This document shows positions 11,830 to 22,933 of a stretch of 64,000 nt of DNA, piece after piece. How positions within the stretch are numbered: position 1 is the stretch's first letter; every line of letters starts with the position of its first letter. This stretch comes from Nematostella vectensis (taxonomy: Eukaryota; Cnidaria; Anthozoa; Actiniaria; Edwardsiidae): the NCBI RefSeq assembly GCF_932526225.1, contig NC_064041.1:6159042-6223041 (forward strand). The letters run 5' to 3'. Position numbers and translations under genes: made by a program. The notes under the pieces were generated by a model, which was not told the DNA's origin, did not search any database, and saw only the letters and a program-made list of their open reading frames with translations.

Positions 11830-13355
11830 GCCGAAGGCCTCGTTCAGTAATTCACGATACGGACCGACCCCTTAGCTGGGAAATAACATATTTATTTATT
11901 GTTCCTCAATAGAATTTCCAACTTTGGTTGCACGAGGCGAGGGTTCGCTTTTGACTTTCGTCGATTTTCGTGAAGAGTTTGTTCGCTCATGATCATTCAA
12001 TAAACTCCAGTTGGTATTTCCACACAACGCTTTTAATCCTCCAGAAATACAGAACATCCAAAGAAGGCATTTTCTGAGTTTTAACCAACAATTTTTGTAA
12101 AATAATTAGGTCCAAATTGATACGTCGTTCTAACTCGAATTGATCGTAGAAATGTCTTCTTTCGCTTTAAATCCTCCACAGACGATAAGATATATCCCCT
12201 AAAAAACCTCTCTTGAATGTGGATACGGTAAGCTGGTTATGCATTTAAATTCCTAGAGTGATTTGTTGTTTTTTTTTATCATATGAAGAGACGATTTGCT
12301 GCTTTTTCAATCCCAAATAAACTTTCAGCAAACTTGAAATTGTCGCGCGCGTTGCAAAATCATTGTGGCGGGAAATTGTCAAAACACAGGGAGTTTGAAG
12401 CCGATTTTCCGTAAAGTCAATTATTCTAGATAAAATGACAAATAAAATGCCGTTTTTGTGTGAAGATCTATAACCTTGGGAGTAAATATCCAGTTTTCGA
12501 TGGTCATTTAACAAATCAACTCACTATTTCGAGCTTTGGAGGTGAGCGGTCCGGTTTCGCGGGGTCCGGATAGTAGGATACCGGACCTCACGAGAGCCAA
12601 TCAGAGCGCGCGATTTGATGGATACCGGACCCCGAAAAAAAATAAAATAAGATAACCATTGTTTAAATGCCTTATAACTCAAAGATGGGCATTAGATATG
12701 GAGGAAATCCTAGACGAGCAAGTCCGAAACGGTGGCTGAGGGGTTGGGGTGGGCGGGGCGGATTGCAGTGTGCTTAGTCGGGCACGTTGCTAGCGCGTCG
12801 GGGACAGTTCATGCACCACGAGAGCTCGGTACGCAAAGTATAAAGTTGACCGGGTTTGCTAATGAAACACGGAGAGCGCGTCGCAAACAATGCACATTTC
12901 AGCCATAACTAGAGGAAATTTCGCGGTTATCAAAATTTAGCCTAACAAAACTCTGTTCCTACCGCCCTTGGTTGACTGAACAATCACGCAATACACGTGT
13001 GATGCGTGACATTCAACCAAAGGCCCCGAATAACCTCTAACAAACAATCATGCGAAATAACAATCACAATAAATATAACATCTTTCCACAGTACTTGCAT
13101 ATTCTTTCTTATTACATTGATTCTTATTACATCACTAATTTCTGTTCAGATAATTAGATATCCCAAACTTGAACCGAGAACAATGCCAAGTCACACCCGA
13201 CTTCACACTAAAACACACAACCGAGGCCGTATCCCTAGGCGACCACAGTCACTTACCGCACACTTCGATAAAACGCAAAGATGAGCCACAATTATCGGCT
13301 TTAAACTAACACTAACCGTGGGTTTAACTCGTCACAGTTAAGGAAAGGTGCTGCA
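11830..13355. other. Intergenic stretch with GGTCCGG/CCGGACC inverted motifs
   Basis: This interval follows the UGT stop. Around 12547-12635, GGTCCGG and CCGGACC motifs alternate about a CCAATCAGAGCGCGCG segment (a CCAAT-box-like sequence). It may contain the promoter of the next plus-strand gene. No further coding exon is supported. Confidence 0.35.
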
Positions 13356-16300
13356 ATGGACCTTATCGACTTAATCGGTGACTCCAGAACGGATAGTTTG
13401 CCGCCTGGCTTTCTCAAATCCATCAAGATCAAATATAAACAAGAAGCATCACATGTGTTCCCCCCGGGTTCATCAGCCGCTAAAATGGCAGGGCGACAGG
13501 GCACCGCCGAGCGAGTAGACTCGGCAGCTAGCTTCAAATCGACTCCGGTAAGAGGATAGAACTTTTAAAGTCTTGTGATAATTTTTTTTTTTTTTTTTTT
13601 AAATACGGATCAGAGCGCGCGCGCTAAATGATTGTTTACACTGAAATGGTTTTCCAAAGTTGCCCAAGCCGCAATAGTCGGAGATGCGACCTCAATGCAA
13701 TATTTGAATTATAGAAACTGCAATCTGTGAGAAGATGCAGTGATGGAATACTATATTGTTAGTACACCTAAGCGCAATAATTAAATCTCGTGCACATAAG
13801 AAGTGCCGTATTACATTCTGATCCCCGAACAACACCTACTTGAAAGTATCCTATAAACTTCAGATTCAGTAATCTTCAGGTTTGGTACAAAGTGCTTCAG
13901 CCAGCATCGAGTTGTCTTTGAATTTTGTTATCTTGAATAGAATAGTGATATCATTGTGTACAAAATATATCTTGTTTAATTTGCTACAGGTCACACTGTA
14001 GGTCAAACAGGAAAAGAATTCAAGAATGTTTTTTTACAATATAACATAAATTCTAGTTCCCTAGCACAACTCAAATCACGACTCATAGCACGTTTGATCT
14101 TACTTAGCACTCCATCCAGACGATTTTATTTCAGACACATGGCCTGTTGAAATAGATAATTAAATATCGCTTTGTTTGAAAAGGTGATAAGCTCTCTGGA
14201 GTGTGATTATTAATCCAAAAAAGGAAAATGGAACCAAAGGACTTTCCTTTAATATAATATGTCACTCCACCTTTCATAATTACCATAGTACCATTAATTT
14301 TCATTACGATTCCACATTCCACTACTAGGAGAGACTGTGTGAAATACATGTGATATTGATGTGAACCAACCATGTGAAATGATAATGTTAAACCCATGTA
14401 AAGCTACTGTGAAACGCCATCTTTTTCACATCATAAAAACATGTGAAATTGATGTGAAATAACCCCTAAGCAGGTAAACATTGAAGGAGCATTCCAGAAA
14501 AAAAAAACAATACCTCCCCCCCCCCCCCCACTGCCTTAATAGATGTCAAATTTAAAATTCTTGGAAGGGGTGTCAGGTTAAAGTATGTACAGGGGGTGTA
14601 AACCCTTTTTTTTTTCATACAAACCTTGTATTTCTTGCAAATACAGTGGGAAATCAATTTTTGTTCCCCAATCCTGTCTCACTAGTCACTTTTCACTATG
14701 AAATCCTGTTAATCTTGTTTCTTGCTAACCAAAACCGACCACGAATCTGCCACAGCGAAGTGTACATTCCACAATCAAAGGCAGGATTCTAGAAAGGATT
14801 TGGCCCTACTTTGTTGGCATATGAATGCATGTAAATACAGTCCTTGCTTTATTACTTGATGACAGAGTTTCATGAGTTGGAAAGTGCCTGACAGGCTTGT
14901 CAAAGGAGGTGTGATGGAGGAACAAGAAAGGAAAGGTAAACAACCAAAGCCAACAGAAAGCAGCAATTTCGTGAGGTGTGGCATGTATGCAGGCCCATAC
15001 CCAGGATTTTTCTTGGGGGGGGTGCGAAATCTGAAAAATTGGCCTTAATTTTTCCGGGGGGGGAGGGTAAGGTAATACTCTGATAAAAATCTAACCAACT
15101 CAAAAAATGATTTGACGTTTATTTTCGGATTTGGCTATAAACCAGAGTGATCTAGCTTATGCTTTATAGTTTTGTCTACAATTAGCACGTCTATTGAGAA
15201 CCAAAAGTGGAGTTTAGGCCGTTGTGTGTGGGGGGTCATTCGCACCCCCTGGACCCCCCTGGGTATGGGCCTGGTATGTTACTGTGTTCTCAAACAATCA
15301 ATATCAGGCTTGTAGCCAGAATATGGGACTTGCGCTAAGAGATCGCATAAGTGTTTAAGTGGCAAGTTAGCATGCACTGAGGCTTTTGGCGGCAAAATAA
15401 CTGCAACAAAAAGTAATTTATTTAGCGCTTACGAACCAGCGACAACATTTTTTCTCAGAAAGTGTTAATATCAAATCAATATTTTATTTTTTTGTTGTTC
15501 TCTGGTGTGACGGCGCAGTCATTTCTGCTTTTTTTGTTTGTTTATTTTGTTTTGAATTTGCCACCCAGAAAGGTCACATGATCTCTTAGCACAAGTCCCC
15601 TATTTGCAGAGGGTGTGCAGGCATAGATATTAAGTCATGATGCAACAAGTCTAAGATATGGTGATTTTTCAATAGAGAAGAATGTTTTTTTGTCAGTAGG
15701 TGAATATGCATGTCTCACCTGCACCCAACACTGGTACAGTACACACACGAGAACACTTTATTGAAAAAAATCATAGTTTCTTTTAATAATTTCTTACATA
15801 AGAGCTTAATATTTATTTCTATCTTCTTTGTGATGATTTAGCCAAGATTGACCAAGAAAGAGACAGTTTACATTCCAGAATGTCAGCTCTTAGTATTAAG
15901 TCATCTGCAAGTGCAATGAGCAAGCCGGGACAATGTAAGCACAGGGCAGGTCCCAAAATGAGGGACCAATGTAATGAAATATAATAGCATGACAGGTGTT
16001 TCATTTATGGCTTGAAACTACAATAAATTTGATTGACAGTCATCTCTTTGAACCTGTGGTTAGTAGGGCAGAAGATTGTTTCTGTGGATTTCTATGACTT
16101 TTCACTCCCCCTTTCACAATAAAATCTGACACTAAGGACACCAGTACCACATATTGGGTACACAGCACTTAACATCTGTTTGTTTGCTTTCAGTGCCTCG
16201 TTTAGGCTCAGTGGCCTCTTCAAGAAGATCAGCCAAGTTGCAGTTCAAACCAGCATCTCCCCAAAAGGTCTCAAAGGCTCATTTTATTGGACACTTGCTA

Positions 16301-19160
16301 TGTGCACTTATTGGTCAAATCACATTAGCGTCCTCATAAATGCTGCATTCTGATAGGTTGAGCTACAAGTAGGTCATCAGTTTTGGCCTTTCAGTAGTGC
16401 CACATTTGTAAGCCAAAATATCCAGACCTGACAATGTTTTCAGCTATTTAATTTGACATATTTGTGTGCTTTGACAATTTTCAGCCTCATGGGCTATTGA
16501 TTCAGAGCCTATTCGAGCAAAAGAAATACACTTGGACCCCAATATATGTGATGGGCAGTCTTGGGGCCAAAAATGTGACTATTACCAAGAGGTTTAAACT
16601 ATAGAGTTTGACTGAAGAATTCAAAATTTGGCTTTTTTTGAACTGTTAAATGGAGGGTAACCAATTAACGAGGTCTCCTTTGTAATCGAAAATAGAATAA
16701 AATGGTTTAAATCGTAAGAATGCCATGAGAGCACAACCACAAGCGGCTGATAATGGTAATAACAGCACCAGTAATATTTCCATATTTTTCCAGCTGGCTA
16801 TGGTGTCAAAGGATGAGACTGTACCAGCCCTGGGTGGCATGCTCGGTGGACTATCACGGCAAGGTGAGCCAGCCTAAGAATTTAGTTCCTGTCAGAGCTG
16901 TATCAGGGGGTAGCGCACTGGGGGCATGTGCACCCCATTCCCCGCCCGAATAAGTTTGAAAGCCATATAATTTAAGTTTGCTTCTGTTGTGGGCAGCATC
17001 TTTTAACTGTTATTATGGTAAAGACAAAAGTTTCTCCCTGCCTCATACCTTAAGGCCTTGCCTCTCTTTAACTACATAAACTTACAGCTAACAGCGACAT
17101 TGAATTTTCCTATCAGTAAAGAGTGTTATGTCCACTTTAATTAGATCACAAGCATGGAAAAAATCATAATCAATCAATACACTATAAAATCTGCTCCTCT
17201 GTGAACCTCTCAGCTAAAGAGCACCGTTCCCCTTTCAGATTCCTTTATGCTATGTATTTCACTTTGCACGACATGACGGAAAAACCCTGAACATGCGCAC
17301 TTCGAAGAGATGGAGAAAAAGATGCAGTTCCTTGTATTCCGGACTGATTTTCCCTTTTCAAAACACAAAAAAATGAGTGGCCGAAATGCACATACCCTGA
17401 TTTTGGCTTTTTAAGACAATTTTTTTTCTTGATATCCTTGCGCTATGTATGGGCTCAGGGATGAAAACCTCAAATTTCAATGACACTTTAGAAAAAGTCG
17501 CATCAATTTAAAAAAAACGTCACATTTGATATTTTGTTTGATATTACTCACTAAGTAATTTGGGGAATTTTCCGCCTTATTTGATGTGAAATGAGCTTAT
17601 TGGAAACGTCAAGTCATGTTTTTCCGTCATGTCACTTTGCACAGGAAAGAGGGTCATTACGAAGATCCTGAATGAAAAGAATAAGGAGCCACAGGGAGGC
17701 CTTGTTCAACACACTATAAGCCCAAAGTCCATGGAGGCTGTGGATAAATGGCTTGTGACTGCCACTGATAAAGGTAGGGAAAAGCACAGGTTAATTAGAG
17801 CAGGGTTTTATATTAGATAGGAAACAACTGGGTTTTTTTTTATTGAAATGATGCAATCTCAAGATTAGAAGTTAAATAGACTATGTAACATACTTGTAGA
17901 ACTCACATAAACCAGTAAACTACTCACTTATACATAATATTATATGCAACATTACTTGACCAAGTTCTAAGTAATCATGAGAGTATGTTGCAAAAAAAGG
18001 AATATTTCAGTTTAGAATTTAGCCTAAAAAACTGTTTCTCCTTGCTATTGCCATAAGAATGAGATTCAGTTTTATAAATGAAGTGTAAAACTTTGTACCC
18101 TGGGTTACCAGAGGCCCCGAGCTCCACTAGAGCTGCAAAGCGGCGTGGGCTAATTCGAAACTTCATTAACTTGTTTTCCTATTTCAAATGACAACAATAA
18201 AGAGGATGTGTTTGACCTGGAGTTCTGTTGTTTTACAGAGCGAGAAATAGCTCTCAAGTTTTTCTCCACACTAGCTGGCACCAAGTCCCTCTACCTGCAA
18301 GCACCTCAGACCAAGTACCACACCCATACAGAGGGTGACTGCAAATACTGTGATGGCGACCGTATTGAGGAGACCCTTGAAAATCTGGCCAGGTAATTAG
18401 GTGTACTGTGCATATAAACTCACTTTATTATCTGAAATTGGTATATATGGGATGGTGCTTTATAATGCAGAGCTTTAGAATCACTGGAAGCCCCCTGGTG
18501 GATTAAGACTCTGTAGAAGGGGTTGGACAACAATGAAATGAAGATAAAAAGGGGTAGATAACACAATTAATGGAACAGAAATTCATTTGAATATGTTGGG
18601 GGAGGGGTGGATAGCCACCCTCAATTGATCTGCCATTGATATCCCAAAATATTCTAGATGCGCAAGCCTTGGAAAAAAAAACTTTGCAAACAACAACTTG
18701 TTTGCAAGTGCAACCACCAAGTAGCATCTGGGCAGGAAGTGGTACTGGGAATTAAATCTCACAGATAAAAGTTGGTACAAGGCTATTGCAGAAATTTAGG
18801 TACCCTGTTAAAGCCAGCTGCATAGTGTTACATTAAGCTAATAATTAGAGTAATTTAGTTCCCAATCCTTTAATTCCCAGGCGAGACCAGATGGTATCCA
18901 GAGGCAAACAGCTCTATAATTCCAAGAGGGGACCTGACCTTGCTAAGCACTCCCAGTACCAACAAGCACTGCGCAAGAGACTTCCTACCAGACTGCGGCA
19001 ACAACACCAGACATGGCACCATCTGCCGATCTACCACTATACTAACGGTGTTCCAAACAAAAGCTCCATGTTCACCCAGCCGCACAAGCCTCTAGGCAGA
19101 CATTTTAGTATTCACCCTGAGTGGGGTCTACACACTGGTAGTAAGCCACAGGTTTACTGA
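13356..19160 (+). CDS. Uncharacterised six-exon gene
   Basis: Proposed coding exons are 13356-13547, 16194-16267, 16794-16863, 17645-17773, 18239-18392 and 18881-19160 (stop TGA not used; the frame ends at a TGA-preceding VY, stop at 19158-19160). Exons 2 to 6 join in phase. Exon 1 ends in phase 0 but exon 2 needs one carried base, so a small exon may be missing or exon 1 may belong to another transcript. The exon 2 donor (GTCTCA) is weak. The protein is hydrophilic, with a helical stretch in exon 4 (KSMEAVDKWLVTATDK), a HxxG..CxxC-like piece in exon 5 (HTHTEGDCKYCDGD), and a Pro/His-rich end in exon 6 (HLPIYHYTNGVPNK, then PLGRHFSIHPEW). No signal peptide or membrane span. I do not recognise the family. 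Confidence 0.7.
14990..15273. mobile_element. MITE with CAGGCCCATACCCAGG inverted repeats
   Basis: CAGGCCCATACCCAGGATT at the left end is matched by CCTGGGTATGGGCCTG at the right end. GTATG flanks both sides (14985-14989 and 15274-15278) as a likely 5-bp target duplication. Internal G-rich and C-rich runs flank the AT-rich centre. A related internal fragment is at about 29018-29098. It lies in intron 1 of the uncharacterised six-exon gene. Confidence 0.85.
17270..17633. mobile_element. MULE-like MITE abutting a splice acceptor
   Basis: The ends are GACATGACGGAAAAAC and its reverse complement. A perfect 9-bp duplication ACTTTGCAC flanks the element (17261-17269 and 17634-17642). A 9-bp duplication is typical of Mutator-like elements. 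The AG acceptor of exon 4 of the six-exon gene (17643-17644) follows the right duplication immediately, so the element's end now provides the pyrimidine tract and probably the branch region. Confidence 0.9.
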
Positions 19161-19819
19161 GCAGAATGAGTGAAGTTTGACCTTTTGATTGTCGCACACA
19201 GAGTGTAATACAAAGCTAATGGCATTTTTACACTTAGTCACATTCAGGGCCACAAAAATTTCTCTTTCTCAACATCATTTAGGTACGTAGTAGATTATAC
19301 TGCACTATCAGTGGTTGAGAAACAAAGGGTGGAATCTTAAAATTAGTCCAGGCAGGAACAAAGAAATATAACACCTTTTAAAACGACAAAAAAAAACTAC
19401 TAGGACCATGGCATGGATCCCCAAAATGTGGAAAATTTCAGGTTTTTAAATTTACTGTCCCAATGAAGCTATGATGCTGTTGTCTTCTTCTTTTGAAGGT
19501 AGATCAGTTAATCTCCTTTAGCAAGGTTAACCAGTTTAGTTTCTAGATATCTTTTTAATCTCTAGTTGTTTATTTGATCTTTATAAGATACTGTTTTAAT
19601 ATAATGATCATGTTATAAGGATGACAATAGTCTACGGAAAATGCTATTTATTTGATACTGTAATTTGCTGTGATGACTCACATGAAAACGTACCTTAGAG
19701 ATTTAGTTATTTGGCCAAATCCGCACCTGTTTCAGAGTATGCCCCCACCCATCTCACAGAATGTGAGTTGCGCCTCAGTAACAGAAAGCTCCCACTAGTT
19801 TGTGGAATGCATGCACCTC

Positions 19820-20076
19820 TACATGACGGAAAAACCTGGAAAACGCGCAATTCCAGATAGAGAGAGAAGACACAAATACTTACAATAGCTATAGGTTACT
19901 TGTTCTACGGAATGATTTTCAAAACACAAATAACGTGAGGCTAAAGTGCACATAACCAGATTTTGGCATTTTAAGATAATTTTTCCTTGATCATCATTGC
20001 CCTGTGCATCAGTTCAGGGACGAAAAGCTCAAATTTCAATCACACAATCTAAAAAAAGTCTGTTTTCTGTCATGTC
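19820..20076. mobile_element. Second copy of the MULE-like MITE
   Basis: It begins TACATGACGGAAAAAC and ends TTTTCTGTCATGTC. Flanks ATGCACCTC and ATGCACCAC are an imperfect 9-bp duplication. Internal sequence matches the 17270 copy (CAGGGACGAAAAGCTCAAAT) but is shorter and more diverged. It lies about 660 bp beyond the six-exon gene. Confidence 0.8.
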
Positions 20077-20527
20077 ATGCACCACAAGAACGGAAAGTTT
20101 GTGCCCGCATTGGGGGGAATTCCAACCTCTTTGGTGGTATGTTTTCGTGCGAGTCACCACATATTAGTGCTGCATGCACAAACTTTAATGGAATTGTGCA
20201 AACAATGATTTACATAAAGCCCTATACAGAAAACACTTGATTTGTTTTGTCTGTCTTTTCTAATAATAGCTGTTTGGGTGATTTGTGTATTCCTTGGTTT
20301 GCATGCATGGTAATTCAAATATTAACGACTTTAACTAGCTCCCCTTGCAAGAAAGGGCATCACAAGGGGAAAAACACCCCTCTGTCTATTTGATGATATT
20401 TGACTGATGATCAGGATACCTGATGCTTCAATCAAGACAGGATTACTCTGTTTTCAAGTCCAGCTTTAAATATTTACAAAAGTTAAACACAAAAGACAAG
20501 TGCTATCTTTACTAAGTAGGTTTTACC

Positions 20528-22277
20528 TCAATCTTCAACATTTAGTCCAAATTCTGCATATAAAGATCTTGTAGTCTTGCCTTCAAGTTCACCTATCCAA
20601 AAAATTCTTTAATAATTTAAAATGTCAACAACAAGCCTGCAAGCAGGCTTAAACAAGAGGTTCAGCTCCTCTAACCCCCAGGCTCAAGAACAATCAGTTA
20701 CCAATCAGCCATCAATGCATCAACATTTCAGAACAATTGCTGTGAGCACTAAATTCAAATTTCAAATTAAATATTATTCCTAAACTTAGCATTTTCATCA
20801 CAGCGAGAGAATTATTTATGCAGATGCATTAGATTACGGACACCGGAAAATTTAAATTTTTTCACCGAAAAGGTGAGTGGACAGCAAATCACTAACTTAT
20901 CAATCTCTAAACACAACTTTCTTGTTACCTGTGCAAAAATAGTTTTATTCCAACCGACTGAGGCTCAGAGATAAGCAATTTTACAGAAGGCTTATAATTT
21001 GTGAGTGTGTTTAAGGTATCGCCCACCACACCCATACAAGCTGTACAGTGCACTTGAGGTTTATGAAAACTACTTGTAGTGAAGAGTAAACCTCATGCTT
21101 AGTGTAACCGCTGACCTGGTAAAGGCACTTGCACAGGTAACCCAATATTATTACAACAGCATGACAATAAACAATAAAGAGTGTGTAAAACACTGTAAGA
21201 AACTGTCAGTACACTCATATCTTACACATGAATTACCAAGTCTTCCAATCAGGAGCTGCCCAACATCTTTTATCTCATTGTACTCATGGAGCTTTTCTAT
21301 GTGGTGCTGTAATTCATCCTCATGGTACCTGTAAATCAGATCAAGTTAATTGAAAAATTGCAGTTTATACCAAACCCTAAACAAACTGTACAGAATAATC
21401 CCAGTTTATACCAAGCCCTAAACAAATCTGACAGAACAAGAAATAAGCCCGTTTTCTTACTCTTTCTTTAGTACTTGTATTTCACTGTCAAGTTCATGGA
21501 GTTTCTTGTGCAGTTCTTGTATCTTGTGAGGATTATCACTTCTAACTTCACTTGGTTTTGTTGTGGCCTGTATCTAATAAAAGACTCACTTTTACATAAA
21601 GAAAAATTTTTCCTGACTCTGGAACTAACAATAACTGATGAAAACTCTCTGTTGAACTAGAAAATAAATCAACCAACCGGAGATTTGAAAGGCTGCCTCA
21701 GCTTGCTACCATTTCTAAGGAGGAAATCAGAGATGGTGTTATTCTTTTACATATATGCATGTTTGCTCTTTGCAGAGACTTCAATGTCACTTTCCCATTC
21801 CAAATGATACAAAGCTCAGTAAAGGAGAAATACATCTGCAAAGCACCACCATACTTCCCATATTTTATAGCCTGCATGCAGAAGAACCTGACCTTACGGG
21901 TAAAGTCCAGACTTTATTTGTAAGATCAAGTTCATCTGCATGCAGGCTATGCATTTTAGCATTGTTGAAAAAAGACCCCATCTGACACAAATAAACAGGG
22001 TAAAGGACAGTACAAAATTCATTTATCTTATCTCGCCTTCATACTACAGCTACTTCGTGCTACATTTAGACATATGGGATGTAGTAGCCTTCTTTCCAAG
22101 CCTTTCTTATTGATAAAACTCATGGTTGATGTTTATGGGCCTCTTAAAATCATAAGTATTCTGAAGTATATGTGTATCTATACTATATCACTATACATAC
22201 CGGCGACCCAAGACCTCACTTGTGGATCTTGATGATGAGGGTGCTCGGAGTGATGTGGGCGGTGGCGGTGTTGACAT
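20528..22277 (-). CDS. SWI5: SWI5 homologous-recombination factor, five small exons
   Basis: Exons in transcript order are 22277-22201, 21714-21678, 21567-21461, 21328-21237 and 20592-20528. All phases match and give 125 residues. SWI5 pairs with SFR1 and stabilises RAD51/DMC1 filaments during recombination repair in the nucleus. The N-terminus is low complexity (MSTPPPPTSLRAPSSS). A short KLRQPFKSP motif in exon 2 resembles the RxPFKSP motif of SWI5/SFR1 proteins. A coiled coil follows (IQELHKKLHELDSEIQVLKK). Exons 4 and 5 carry the diagnostic end: LHEYNEIKDVGQLLIGRL, then TTRSLYAEFGL. The exon 2 donor is GTTGGT, which is weak, but the phase and motif support it. The start is the ATG that leaves the longest in-phase frame. 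It is divergent from ODAD3, 656 bp apart. Confidence 0.95.
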
Positions 22278-22933
22278 AACAGGGGCATGCAAGAGTAGAC
22301 TGTGTTGGCAATAACTCCAATAGATTAACTTTGAGTGTCTCCTCGCAATATAAGTGTTTGCATTTTTAGGATAGGTTCTTAAAAAATGAAAAATAACAAA
22401 TTAAACAAATGAAAACGAAAATAAAAATAATCCGACTAGCACCACCGCTGCTTATGAAAGCTTACCAAGATTTAGACTTGTTAGCTAGAATCCTGTTTTT
22501 ACATAGTAATCCTTTTTCTGCAATACCCAATTTCATACTGTCAACTCATTATATAACATAAGACGATTCTGAAGCGGTAGAAACCATGGAAACTTTATAA
22601 ACTACGAATAAAACTTACTTTACATCATTATTATGGCCGGACGATCGGACTTCTTGATAAAACCGCGCGCGAACTAAGGAGCGTTTTGATTGGTTACTTT
22701 TAAACGTCAAGAAACAATCAAAAGTTGCGTTATGCTGACCAGCGGCTGTTGTCATGAGCCACGCGCAGAAAATATTTTGAATTTACCCTGTCACCATAGC
22801 AACATACCAAGTAGAAGACAAGGCAGATAAAGCGGATCGCACAAGTCACATAAACACTTGGCAATTTACGGGAGAAATAACTGGTTAAATACATATTTCT
22901 CCACTTGAAGTGGAATTTATAGAATCTCCAAAG
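22278..22933. promoter_or_regulatory. Shared upstream region of SWI5 and ODAD3
   Basis: The two start codons point away from each other across 656 bp, which must hold both 5' UTRs and both promoters. A GC-richer patch lies near 22640-22680 (GGCCGGACGATCGGAC, then CCGCGCGCGAAC). No clear TATA box near either start. Bidirectional control is an inference from spacing. Confidence 0.5.
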
